From the NCBI GenBank assembly GCA_964035575.1, contig OZ037852.1:1302001-1366000 (forward strand): a stretch of 64,000 nucleotides of DNA. The letters are read 5' to 3'. Positions 43,008 to 52,710 of the stretch are shown here, piece after piece (positions within the stretch are counted from its first letter, which is position 1; the number at the start of each line of letters is the position of its first letter). This DNA is from Rhynchopus sp. YZ270_cl-10 (lineage: Eukaryota; Euglenozoa; Diplonemea; Diplonemida; Diplonemidae). A model generated the notes under the pieces. The model was not told where the DNA came from, ran no database searches, and was given only the letters and a program-made list of their open reading frames with translations. The position numbers and the translations under genes are program-made.

Positions 43008-43330
43008 GTGGTGATCGACGGTGATCGGTGGTGATCGGTGGTGATCGGTGGTGATCGGTGGTGATCGACGGTGATCGACGGTGATCGATGGTGATCGGTG
43101 GTGATCGACGGTGATCGACGGTGATCGATGGTGATCGGTGGTGATCGACGGTGATCGACGGTGATCGGTGGTGATCGATGGTGATCGGTACTGATCGGTG
43201 GTGGTCGATGGTGATCGCCGGTGATCGGTGGTGATCGGTGCGTAAATCGATGTGGTCGGTGCAATCGGTGGGTGAGCGGTGGTGGTCGGTGGTGATCGGT
43301 GCTGATCGATCGCGATCGGTGGTGATCCGT
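43008..43330. repeat. GATCGGTGGT decamer array (right)
   Basis: About 32 units, same unit and same orientation as 41255-41680. The two arrays are subterminal in the same mobile element. Confidence 0.9.
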
Positions 43331-43385
43331 TTAAATCGGTGGTAAAAAGTGACAAAATGGGCAAACCAGCCCGACGTCAATCAGC

Positions 43386-43388
<3 letters not shown>

Positions 43389-43465
<77 letters not shown>
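43389..43465. repeat. GT microsatellite, ~38 units
   Basis: Starts within the right target-site copy (AGTGTGTGT) of the 2.15-kb element. Confidence 0.95.
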
Positions 43466-43466
<1 letters not shown>

Positions 43467-44428
43467 CTGTCCGTATTTCTCCTTCCCTTTGCACCACGAT
43501 GCTAGCGAATGACGTCCATTTTTCTTTTCTTTTCTTCCCTTTTTTTTCTCCCTCTCATTGCGATGTCCCCCATCTTGCAAATCAAGGCAAATTGTTGCCT
43601 TTTACTTTCCCACATCTTGGCTGCTATCCCCTGATAGTTGTCTCAATATCAATCAAAAAAAATTTTCGCCTATCAAGGCTTTTCTAGGATTTCATTCAGT
43701 TACAATGTCCGTCCTAGGGGAAAAGGGGGTGTTATCCGATCCGTACGATACTCTCAGGTACGAGGTAGCAGATTGCTCTTTACATTTTCATTCAAGTAAC
43801 GAAAAAAAAAAAGAAAAAAAAAACTTTGATTTAGAAGGAGGTGCCTGCACGGTGACCTGTCGTACCCTTTGAGGGGTACCCCCCGCGGACCCTACCCTAA
43901 GGGTCCGTTCAGGCCACCGTGTGCAGGCTCATCTTTCAACTTTTCTTTGCTTTTTCATTTTTCATTTTTCATTTTTTTTTTTTCAGATGTGTGTTTGACC
44001 ACAGAAGCGATTTTTTTCCTTCTTTTTTCGCTTTTTTGGTGTGGCCCGATTTCTGGTTTTGCGTGTCTCAAGAATGGCCCAAGAATGGCCCAAAAGTGGG
44101 TTAAATCGATGGGCAGGCTATTTCCTAACTCTGGGGCGTTTTTGCCGAAATTTCGAAAAAGAAAGGCAAAAAAGGTGCGGCATTTTCGTGAGGTTTTTTT
44201 CCGCCCAAGAGGGCGTTTTGTTGCATTTCCGAGCCAATCCCGGCTTGTGGTGGGGGATATACGGAAAAAAGGACAAAATTCCAGTGACTTAAATTTTCGC
44301 AAAATATGAACCCCTACTCGTAAACAAGGGTCATTTTCAGGAAAATTCGGAAAATTCCGACATTCGGAAGCAATTTTTTCCCAACAGTCAGTGTTTTTTC
44401 TAGGATTTGGGTTTTTCATTTCGAGGGG

Positions 44429-45079
44429 CAGGGTTTTATCTCCTTATATGTTAGTGGTCCCTAGACCGGGTAAAATAAAAAAAAAAATATTTACCCGGTC
44501 TGGGGAAAAAAAAAAAAAATATCCACCCGGTCAGGCCAAAAAAAAAACAAAATGATAAATCTTGGGGGTACCTCACACAAACCTCTAAGAGTGACCAGAA
44601 CTGGCCTCATGAATAAAGTGACCCCGTCACAGCCAGAACGCGACTCAATTGGTCAAACGCCGAAGGAAAAGGAAGCACGCAGCATGACGAAAGGAAAAAA
44701 GTAGCGTACCGTGCGCCTGCGGCGCAAGATTACAAGCCACCCATGACATAATTTGGCTGTAAAATGTGCAATTTTAAGCACAATATTTTGAAATGTTGCG
44801 TACCGTGGCTTCGCCAGGAACCTTTGCCATGGCTGCCGTTTCTTTTTGTAGATGTCAATACGAGGAAACGCCTGCACGCTACCGACCTGACATGATTTTA
44901 TTGCTTATTCCGCAAAGGTGGGGAACGTGAGATGATATGCAATATGCGAGTGAATGCAGCAGTTTTAACGGTTTACCGGGACATTTTCGCCGGAGGCGAA
45001 AAAAATTTTTTGACCACTTTTTTGCCAGACCGGGTAGACCGGGTAAAATTTTAAAATGTTTTTTCAAGATAAAACCCTG
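44429..45079. mobile_element. hAT-like non-autonomous element (651 bp)
   Basis: Termini CAGGGTTTTATCT ... AGATAAAACCCTG are flanked by the exact 8-bp duplication TCGAGGGG (44421-44428 and 45080-45087). Subterminal ACCCGGTCT motifs are inverted. It shares size, end type and a GCGCCTGCGGCGC hairpin with the element at 23219. No transposase frame. Confidence 0.93.
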
Positions 45080-45330
45080 TCGAGGGGGGCGGTAAAAAAA
45101 AAAATTTCCCCAGAAAAAGTGGTTTTTCAGGGATTTTTGGGTGTATTCCGAGCTTTCTCGACGAGGCCTCAGTCTCATCAGAATATCATGGTGTGTGTGT
45201 AGCGTACTTTATCAAGACATGGGAGGAGGATCGTTGCTGGGATCGTTGCTCAGATCGTTGCTCTCCTGTGGGCGACGCTGACGTGGTGTCGCTCTGCTTT
45301 CTCGTCCAGCCTCTGCACGTTGTCCATTGG

Positions 45331-45355
45331 GCCCTAGAGTGTGCTCCACTATACC
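45331..45355 (-). repeat. AGTGGAGC repeat fragment on the minus strand
   Basis: Reads TATAGTGGAGCACACTCTAG then GGCCC on the minus strand; the 3' half is missing. Confidence 0.6.
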
Positions 45356-45486
45356 TTTAAAAATACGGGGGGGGTGAAGGTGAAGGTGAAGGTGGATTAC
45401 ATATAAAGAAAAATAGAATAGTGAGGGGGGGCAAAATACAGTTGCATTTTCTTGGCTTCGTGCACTGTTATCAAAGAAAAGTTTAT

Positions 45487-45517
45487 AAGATGAACCTAAG
45501 CCTCGCTTAGACACCTT
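45487..45517 (-). repeat. Class A hairpin, minus strand
   Basis: On the minus strand AAGGTG/CATCTT and CTAAGC/GCTTAG pair around a GAG loop. This is the only clear class A copy against the gene strand. Confidence 0.75.
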
Positions 45518-45654
45518 AAAACTATCAAATAAACCATGTCGGGTAAAATCGGAACCCTCTTATGGTGCTCCGGGAGGGGTCGATATTGACAGGTAGTTGA
45601 CACAGGGACTCTATACACACACCCCCTGATATTGACAGGTCGCCTACAGGTCAC

Positions 45655-45947
45655 CGTGTGTATACTGTGTATACTGTGTATACTGTGTATACTGTGTATA
45701 CTGTGTATACTGTGTATACTGTGTATACTGTGTATACTGTGTATACTGTGTATACTGTGTATACTGTGTATACTGTGTATACTGTGTATACTGTGTATAC
45801 TGTGTATACTGTGTATACTGTGTATACTGTGTATACTGTGTATACTGTGTATACTGTGTATACTGTGTATACTGTGTATACTGTGTATACTGTGTATACT
45901 GTGTATACTGTGTACACTGTGTATACTGTGTATACTGTACTGTGTGC
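45655..45947. repeat. TGTATACTG nonamer array, ~32 units
   Basis: Same 9-bp unit as at 42096 and 56206 but on the other strand. It abuts a minus-strand copy of the array-associated repeat (45950-46020). A TGGTGCTCCGGGAGGGGTC terminus (45566) lies just left. Confidence 0.95.
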
Positions 45948-45949
45948 AA

Positions 45950-46020
45950 AAATTGACCAAAAACGAGAACCCATTTTTCAACATCGACCCCACCACTGCA
46001 CGGGCGGATCCCAAAAATGC
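45950..46020 (-). repeat. Array-associated dispersed repeat, copy 2 (inverted, shorter)
   Basis: AATTGACCAAAAACGAGAAC ... GACCCCACCACTGCACGGGCGG: the 3' two thirds of the repeat, more divergent than copies 1 and 3. Confidence 0.75.
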
Positions 46021-46240
46021 AGGTAAAGGGCAAACAAATAAAAAAAAACACCTAAAAAAACACGGCTCAAGAATGGCCCAAGAATGGCCCAAAAGTGGGT
46101 TAAATCGAGGGGCGGGCCACACCATTTTTTCTTTTTTTTTTGAAGTTGTTCTTTTTGCTCTTGTGTGCCTACCCCCACACTCCGCGTCTTTTTGTTTTGG
46201 CGCTACCCCGAAGTCAGATTCTATAATTAATTTTTTTGCT

Positions 46241-46272
46241 GTGCACGTGGGCACATTCATCTCTTAGAAGTA
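46241..46272 (+). repeat. Class C hairpin variant
   Basis: GTGCACGTGGGCAC stem-loop followed by ATTCATCTC; outer arm not paired. Confidence 0.45.
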
Positions 46273-47047
46273 TTCGTTTTACTTCAAACTGCTTTTCCTG
46301 GGCTGGTATCACACAATCACACAATGCGTTGGTGCCTTCTCTCAGTCTGGGAGCCTGCGTCAAATCTTCGCTTTGATTCCCATCATCATTCATCCGAACC
46401 ACTTTCTCTGATCTTCAACGGTAAACGGGGGTAACCCTTCGATGTTGGGGCATGCGTATTCATCACACACATGCACCAATATATGTCACTCTTTGAAGCA
46501 GCGTGGGTTATATGTACCGTTTTACCCATGACACAACTGGGCACAACTGAGCACAACTGGCCAGAACTGAGCACAATTACGCCACAATTATACCACAATT
46601 ACAGCACAATTACAGCGACCCAAAACGGTACATTATACCTCGCTCTTTTTTCCAAGATGGCTCAGCAGAGGCCAAGCTCGTCTTATAAACTGTTCTTTCC
46701 TTTTTTCAGAGTGCACGGTAATGATGTGTTATATGCCATCCTTTGAATATGTCGTATGAAATGCTTGACGTCATATGGCAATGTCATATCACCTGAAACC
46801 TTGGGTAACATCAATCACCGTGTTGGAATTTAGCTCCCCTCCCCTGAACCAAATCTTATCATCGAAAGGGTTGGGGGGTGGTGTGTAAAAAATTCCCGCA
46901 ACGTATTCTGTGTTGCCGCATGCACACCTCCAAACCCTTTCAAATGCTTTTTCGACGATCAAAAAAAAAAATATCTGTGTGCCGTCTATAAGTAGTTCTG
47001 TGTCAGACCACTGTGGTGGCTTGACCTGTTTCAGATAAAAAAATTGA

Positions 47048-47110
47048 CAGTAGAGATTGCACCAACTGTGGCAACACAACTGAGGCAACTACACTACTCC
47101 AACAATTTAT
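47048..47110 (+). repeat. AGTGG-type hairpin repeat, long form
   Basis: CAGTAGAGATTGCACC ... GAGGCAACTACACT: TTGC pairs with GCAA and AG with CT, followed by CCAACAATTTATC. Closely matches 55400-55462. Confidence 0.65.
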
Positions 47111-47429
47111 CAACAAAAATATACAACAATGCTGGGAGTGGGTAGGGGCGGGGTTGGGGGTACGGGTAGAAAGAGATAGGCCACCAAACGCATAATCTTT
47201 ATTATTATTTTTTTTTTTGAAAATGAAATAAAAAATGGCTGTGCCCACATGCAAAGCCAAACAAAACCTCAACAGAGGAAAACACCCACATTTTTACGCA
47301 AAAACAAAAAAAGAATAGAATCGAAACAACGTGGGAGTCCTCTTGTGCAAAGAGTCTCCTCCCTTCCCACCAAACCACACATTTCCCCACACACACTTAT
47401 ACCTGGAGTTGGCTAAGAGGAATACGTAT

Positions 47430-47840
47430 CCGCTCGAGGACGCGAAGTCTGTTGTGCTCATGTCCTCATTAAGTATCACCTCCTTCGGGTTGCGGTCTTT
47501 TGTTGTGAGGCGTGTGTATCTCAGATTAGTTTACGTAGGGTGGGCACCTGACATAGCGACCTTTAACTACCCGTCTTGAAACACGGACCAAGGAGTCTAA
47601 CACGTGTGCAAGGCTTAGGGTGTCAAACCCATAAGCCGCACTGAAAGGGAGATGTGCCAATCCTTGAGGACGCAGCACAGCCCGATCCTGATTTACTGGA
47701 AAGGGATTAGAGGTAGCTTAGGGTGTCATACCTATCAGATTGGTTTACATAAGGTAAGAGGGCTATCCCATCTCGGACCTTTTTCTTTTATGAACTGTGC
47801 TCTCTTGCGTTGATCTGTACGGTGAACTACGCATGCGAGG
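47430..47840 (+). pseudogene. Fragment of nuclear large-subunit (25S/28S) rRNA, divergent
   Basis: The core 47571-47610 reads CCCGTCTTGAAACACGGACC then AAGGAGTCTAACACGTGTGC, the universally conserved eukaryotic LSU segment. It is followed by GGGTGTCAAACCCATAAG, CCGATCCTGATTTACTGG and, at ~47818, GGTGAACTACGCATGCGAG, in the order of yeast 25S domain II. Upstream GAGGACGCGAAGTCTG resembles the preceding helix. Spacing is disturbed and TATCAGATTGGTTTACATAAGG (47733) partly repeats 47523. An isolated, rearranged fragment, more likely a pseudogene than a working gene, unless rRNA is split in this organism. Confidence 0.75.
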
Positions 47841-48051
47841 TAAAAGGATTCCATATTACCAAAACTCTTCAAAGATATGTGACACACAAAGAGCCATTTC
47901 CTCTTTTCCCCCCCAAGTTTTCTTTTGTATCACTATACATACCTGAAAGGCGTGATAAAAAGAAGAACACTTGGGGGGGGAAAAAAACTTGGAAAAATTT
48001 GGTGTTTTCACTGCTTCACAAACAAAAAATACCCCATCCCACACATTTTTA

Positions 48052-48087
48052 TTGGTACATTGCCACGAGAGGGTTTTTGTATTTCAA
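48052..48087 (+). repeat. Spacer hairpin, class B
   Basis: TTGGTACA pairs with TGTA-TT-TCAA; GCCACGAGAGGG sits at the apex. Confidence 0.7.
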
Positions 48088-48518
48088 GTCATCTTTTCTT
48101 TCTTCTTTTTTGGGGAGCAATTGTTCCGTGTATAGGACCAACCCCGCCTCTGCTTTTCAAGCACACATTACTCGGAAGCAGATCGACAAAAAAAAAAAAA
48201 GAAGGAATCTTAGTCCCAACCCATTTTTCTCAACAATTTCAAGGTGTAGCGAGCCTACATTTTTTCCCCCCTCCCTCAGGGTTTGTGCTCCTCTAGAGCC
48301 TCTCCCACACTGCGAAACGGGCAGAGGACCTCAACCGGACCCTACATCACACTGGATTCATGACCCTCTGCAGTGACACCCCGTTCATCGGGATGAGGGG
48401 AAGCGGGAGTAGAGCAGGGACGTACACCACGAAATGGATGTAGGACTGCATGGTTGGGTGTCCACCCCAACACCTGAGGTACGAGCTGGGCTGTATTTCA
48501 AACCAAAGGTTTTTTTCA

Positions 48519-48556
48519 GGTACACCGTCACGAGAGGGCTTTGTATTGCAATTCAA
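48519..48556 (+). repeat. Spacer hairpin, class B
   Basis: GGTACACCGTCACGAGAGGG then CTTTGTATTGCAATTC; TACA/TGTA pairs kept, outer arm weak. Confidence 0.6.
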
Positions 48557-48865
48557 ACCTTTTTTCCCCACCCCCTCCACTCCTCACACAACAGAAAGCA
48601 CCCCAGGGTTTTGGAGGGCCCCTATCCCCCCCCCCCCTTCCACCCCACGCACACACACCACCCCCCGAACCCTTATCTTTGACCTTCCCACCCCCTTCTT
48701 CCTTTCCTTTCGTTTTTTCCCCTCTTATCCCAAGGGGTTAGAGAAGAAGAAGGAGGGGCGTTCCCCTCCGCACTTCTCTTCTCTCTCTCCCCCCTCCCCT
48801 CCCCCCTTTCTGTGTGCGGCCAATCAAACCAACCATTTTTTAGAGAGTATCCTCACTTTTTTAAT

Positions 48866-48900
48866 AAGGTGACTAAGTACGAGAGGCTTAGGGTCATCTT
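48866..48900 (+). repeat. Spacer hairpin, class A, 97 bases before cyclase 2 start
   Basis: AAGGTGA/TCATCTT and CTAAGT/GCTTAG (one G-T wobble), loop ACGAGAG, bulge GG. It lies between the pyrimidine tract of the probable splice acceptor and the upstream spacer. Confidence 0.85.
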
Positions 48901-48996
48901 ATAAACTTTTCTCTTTAATTTGCGGTGTTTCGTGTTTATCTTCATTTTTTATCTTCATTTAGCCTTTTTTTTTTGAGGCGTTCTGATTTTTCTAAA

Positions 48997-51900
48997 ATGG
49001 GTCGAAATGGGACACCAAGTACGCCACCTCCAACTTGTGGATCGTTTATTGAGATTCGTTCAAGCGCGCGGAGGGGAGGTACACCGCCACCAGAGAGCAA
49101 TCGGGTGTCAAATGGTGGTTCTTCTAAGTCACCTCCTACAGGGCTTGCAGCAAGGCTGCACGCTGCGCCGTCGATTATCGTGCTTTTGGTGTGCGCAACA
49201 GTGTTTTCGACGGTGGTGTCGTTGTCGGGCGGGTTGATTATGTACCTCGAAAGCATCTCCTCTCTGGAAGACACAGTGCGAGAAACGTCTGCAGCGGAGG
49301 TGTGTGGGTTGGTGAATGGCTTGCGGGGGGTCATCCGGCAGTCAAGAAGTTTTACTGAAGAGACCCGCGGTGTGCTGTATGGAAAGACTTTGGCCGCAGA
49401 TTCAACAAAAACGGCCTGGTCTGACCGCATCCTGGAACTTCTCTTTGGATTCATCAAAGGATCTCACGGTGCCCGATACTCTGCTGGGGTTGTCCTTCTC
49501 CCGCATAATGGAACAGATGGGTCGGTATTTTATACTTCAGTTTGGGCAGATCCTCTTCTCAATGGTGGGCGTGAATTTCTCTCTGGAGTTTACAGCAATG
49601 ATTATCCACAGGAAAGCTATTTTCCGGTGGAAGACGGCGAAATCGAAAATATGAGCATCCACACCAACTGGCTTGACGAGGAGACTGGGGAGGGGAGGTT
49701 TGCCTATCTTTGGGACGCGAAGTCGTATGTAACCGATTTTTTGTACGATTGGGGTCCTGGAGATGAGGGTCTGCCTCCTGCAGGGATTGACGGGGTGAAC
49801 AGATGGTTTAAACCTGAACGTGGTGCGTCTGCCGCGAAGTGGAGGCCCCCTAGGTATTGGTTCTCCTCCGACAAAACGGCATATACCTACACGGGGTATG
49901 ACGCAGTGTACGCACCACCCCCACCACCACACCCTTGGAGTGGCTACAAAGCGGTTCTCATTATCTCTCAATTCCTCTATGCTACTTGGGATGAGGTGAT
50001 CCGCGACTACATGAAAAACCCTGAATCGACCCAAACCACGGTGCTTGTTGTGGATAGCGTGACACAAACTGTTTTTACCTCCACTTCACACAAACATAGA
50101 CATATGGTGGACGCAGAATGCTTGCGTGAGGCCAGCATGAATTTAACGTCCCCTCTGCACTGTGCAACTACAGTTCAGGATTTTTCTGTTCGGTACCAAG
50201 ATGCGTTTCATGGAGTAAAAAAGAGATTAAAAGAAATGCCCAGCTCCTTCTTCAAGCTAAACCTCGATGGGGAAGAGCACTTTGTACGGTATACTACAGG
50301 GTTTCATGAAGACGTTCTACTCATTTGGATCCGCCCAGTCTCTTCCGTTCAAGGCAAGGTAGATGAAGCGCTGCGTATCCTCATAGGGTTTACTTGCATG
50401 ATATTTTTCTTTGATATGTTTCTTAGCGCGGTGGAAATATACTATATAGCGCTTCCTGTAAAGCATTTGTCAGAGGCTATCATTTCTATTGGAAATATGG
50501 AGACAAATGACGCCTCGCAGAAATTACAGCGATATGAAAACCAGCATTTTGTCATGAAAGAGGTGAAATCGTTAATGGAAGGAATGAAGACCACCATTGT
50601 GCGGTTGTCAGAGTATAAGGCGTTCATCCCTGATGCCGCGCTTTTCAATGGATATAATGAAACGCTCGCTTCAAATGGTATTGAGCCGCCTGAAGGAAAC
50701 GTTGCTTTAGTTTTTACCGATATAGTCAGATCCACCGAACTCTGGGAGGCCGTCCCCGAAGCCATGGCGGTTTCAATGGATCTCCACAACCGCGTCGTCC
50801 GGCAGGCTCTCATTCACTGTAAAGGATATGAAGTAAAAACCATTGGCGATGCTTTTATGGTAGCGTTTCAAAGCCCGCTTCACGCAGTATCGTTTTGTTG
50901 TATGGTTCAGACGAATTTATTGAAGGAAGCTTGGCCCGAGGATATTTGTCAATTTTCTCAGGCGGATGCGATTTATAGTAAAAATGAAAAGCAATATAAT
51001 GGACTTCGGGTTCGCATGGGGGTGCACTATGGTCCGGTGCAAACGGAGACGAATCCATTAACAGAGCGTGCAGACTATAGAGGGTTTGCCGTTAATAAAG
51101 CTGCAAGAATTGAATCTGTTGCGCTCCCTGGGATGGTCGCGGTGTCATCTGAAATCCGCAACCTTCTGCAAGGCGAAACCAACAACGATGCCATAGCGAA
51201 GTCGCTGAAGATGTCATATCACACCCTCGGACCACGTGAACTAAAGGGAATAGGCACAGAAGAAATCCATTATGTCTTGCCAGAAGCATTAAAACTGCGG
51301 GCACAGCTGTACGACAGCTTTTCCGTGGAAGGGGCAGCGACGGTGCGCATTTCGCTTCCAAATGCGAGGGCGAAAAAGGCGAGCGAAACTTTAGGGTGTT
51401 CACGTCTCCAGCTTCGCCGATCTCCGGGGGCTTATGTTGTGGTTAAAATGGCGCGGGTCGCAGAACTGTCCATGGGCAGTCAATGTGAGTTAGGAGATCT
51501 TCTTGGCAGCTTAAATGCAACAGTTGGAGCTCTTGTGGATGCATCCTGCAAAACTGCGGGAAAGGTTGAAGCTATTATTGGCACTACCCTCACCGTTTCT
51601 TGGAACTGCGCGTCAACCTGCTCGGCATATGCAGTACAATGCGTGCAATTCTGTGGTCTAGTTGAAACACGATGCGCTCATGTCTGTCTTGGTGCTGTTT
51701 GTGGAACCCTTCTCAAAGGGTTTGCGGGCACCGCGAACAAAAAATACCATACTGTGCTGGGTGCGAGCGTACGGTATGCGGAGATCTTAGCAGAGACGTG
51801 TAGGGTGCAAGGGAAGGTTGCGTTGATGGTGATGCATGGTGGGGTGAAGCCGCAGTATGCACATTGTTGTGTTCCGGTGGATGTCTGGGAGGGGCAGCAT

Positions 51901-52278
51901 GGGTTTGAACCTTTGGTTGTAGTAGAACAGCTGCGTGCAAAGGAATGCTGCGATCTGCGATCTGCATGGCATGAACCGAACACACAAAGCACGACACCGT
52001 GTGGCACCCTCCGTTCGCTCCTCTCTGAAGCGTTGGAGCGTGACGTCACCAAGGACCTCGCGGATCTCAGCAAATCCCTTACCCCAGGGACCGACGCAGT
52101 CCTCCAGCACAGCCTCACCAGACTTCTCGGAAAAGCCGCCCTCATCACCCCGGCCTCCTCGACACCGCTGCTGTTCCCTACCACGGTGAAGGCGTCACTC
52201 AGATGGCGACGAGGCTACAGAGGTCCTTCGGCAGTGGAGGTGCATGAATTGGATACAGCGCCAGATGGGGAGGAGTGA
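48997..52278 (+). CDS. Receptor-type adenylate cyclase, paralogue 2
   Basis: 1093 residues from ATG 48997; upstream in-frame codons lie before the probable AG acceptor at 48961-48962. Same plan as the gene at 36769: a Ser/Pro-rich N terminus, span 1 (~55-78), a Cache-like ectodomain with the shared PPPPHPWSGYKAV segment, span 2 (~455-482), and a cyclase domain with Asp575, Lys614, Asp618, Asp693, Asn700 and Arg704 all present (adenylate type). A second degenerate cyclase-like domain follows (~840-1000: IIGTTLTVSWNCAS ... KKYHTVLGASVRYAEIL). The two proteins share most residues in the cyclase domains and less in the ectodomain, as expected when ligand sensing diverges after duplication. Codons are more AT-rich than in paralogue 1. 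Confidence 0.9.
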   Translation: MGRNGTPSTPPPTCGSFIEIRSSARRGGTPPPESNRVSNGGSSKSPPTGLAARLHAAPSIIVLLVCATVFSTVVSLSGGLIMYLESISSLEDTVRETSAAEVCGLVNGLRGVIRQSRSFTEETRGVLYGKTLAADSTKTAWSDRILELLFGFIKGSHGARYSAGVVLLPHNGTDGSVFYTSVWADPLLNGGREFLSGVYSNDYPQESYFPVEDGEIENMSIHTNWLDEETGEGRFAYLWDAKSYVTDFLYDWGPGDEGLPPAGIDGVNRWFKPERGASAAKWRPPRYWFSSDKTAYTYTGYDAVYAPPPPPHPWSGYKAVLIISQFLYATWDEVIRDYMKNPESTQTTVLVVDSVTQTVFTSTSHKHRHMVDAECLREASMNLTSPLHCATTVQDFSVRYQDAFHGVKKRLKEMPSSFFKLNLDGEEHFVRYTTGFHEDVLLIWIRPVSSVQGKVDEALRILIGFTCMIFFFDMFLSAVEIYYIALPVKHLSEAIISIGNMETNDASQKLQRYENQHFVMKEVKSLMEGMKTTIVRLSEYKAFIPDAALFNGYNETLASNGIEPPEGNVALVFTDIVRSTELWEAVPEAMAVSMDLHNRVVRQALIHCKGYEVKTIGDAFMVAFQSPLHAVSFCCMVQTNLLKEAWPEDICQFSQADAIYSKNEKQYNGLRVRMGVHYGPVQTETNPLTERADYRGFAVNKAARIESVALPGMVAVSSEIRNLLQGETNNDAIAKSLKMSYHTLGPRELKGIGTEEIHYVLPEALKLRAQLYDSFSVEGAATVRISLPNARAKKASETLGCSRLQLRRSPGAYVVVKMARVAELSMGSQCELGDLLGSLNATVGALVDASCKTAGKVEAIIGTTLTVSWNCASTCSAYAVQCVQFCGLVETRCAHVCLGAVCGTLLKGFAGTANKKYHTVLGASVRYAEILAETCRVQGKVALMVMHGGVKPQYAHCCVPVDVWEGQHGFEPLVVVEQLRAKECCDLRSAWHEPNTQSTTPCGTLRSLLSEALERDVTKDLADLSKSLTPGTDAVLQHSLTRLLGKAALITPASSTPLLFPTTVKASLRWRRGYRGPSAVEVHELDTAPDGEE

Positions 52279-52675
52279 AGGGGGGTGATTGGGGAGGAGG
52301 AGGAGGAGGAGGGGAATTTAATAGAATTTCAAAACGAGGTGAATGGGTGTGTTGATTCGGGGTATTTTTTAATCAGTTTTGTGATGGTGAGGCGTTTGAG
52401 GACGGCATTTTTTTTCAACTTTTGCTTCATTCCGCTTCGAACGAACGAGAAAGAGGAAAAGAAAAAAAAAGGAAAAAAAAGTTAAAGCGGGGTTTAGTGT
52501 TGAGGATACTTCAGTGTTTTTGCTTCAATTTTTTTTTGAATTTGTTTTTGCCCCACCCTTGCTTTTTGTGTTTGTGATATTATTTAGTTTTTTTCCGGCT
52601 GGGGAAATGACATCATCCCTGACAACAAACTTGTAGAAGCCAGCGCAGCTGAAGCTGTGCGATAACGAATATGAT

Positions 52676-52710
52676 AAGGTGACTGAGCACGAGAGGCTTA
52701 GGATCATCTT
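52676..52710 (+). repeat. Spacer hairpin, class A
   Basis: AAGGTGA/TCATCTT and CTGAGC/GCTTAG (one G-T wobble), loop ACGAGAG, bulge GA, then ATAAACTTTTC and a T run. Confidence 0.85.

Larger units (their letters stand above)
41235..43387. mobile_element. 2.15-kb inverted-repeat element with 9-bp target duplication (Mutator-like?)
   Basis: Ends AGGCTGATTGACGCCGGGCT and AGCCCGACGTCAATCAGCCT are inverted with one mismatch. Both flanks read AGTGTGTGT (41226-41234 and 43388-43396), a 9-bp duplication as made by Mutator-like transposases. Inside, in order, are a GATCGGTGGT decamer array, a copy of the array-associated repeat (41988-42095), a CAGTATACA array, an ACAGT array, ~460 bp of unique sequence and a second decamer array. 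No transposase frame. The right copy of the duplication lies at the edge of a GT microsatellite, so the duplication call carries some risk. Confidence 0.8.
43466..48996. other. Gene-free spacer of 5.5 kb with elements and an rRNA remnant
   Basis: Holds a hAT-like element, inverse-oriented hairpins at 45331 and 45487, an array and array-associated repeat at 45655-46020, hairpin or AGTGG repeats at 46241 and 47048, an rRNA fragment, class B hairpins at 48052 and 48519 and class A at 48866. A ~50-bp direct repeat with CAAGAATGGCCCAAAAGTGG occurs at 44072 and 46068. AG at 48961-48962 precedes cyclase 2. Confidence 0.6.

Noticed and set aside
41224-43380. His/Asp-rich frames (TTDHHRSPP repeats) on the minus strand
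   Set aside because: Translations of the decamer arrays; similar frames exist in all three minus-strand phases.
47430-47840. Working rRNA gene
   Set aside because: Only part of domain II is present, with internal repetition and wrong spacing and no flanking rRNA; a split-rRNA gene remains a remote option.
48434-48872. Pro/His-rich ORFs before cyclase 2
   Set aside because: C-rich, T-rich tract translated in several frames; it looks like a pyrimidine-rich spacer.
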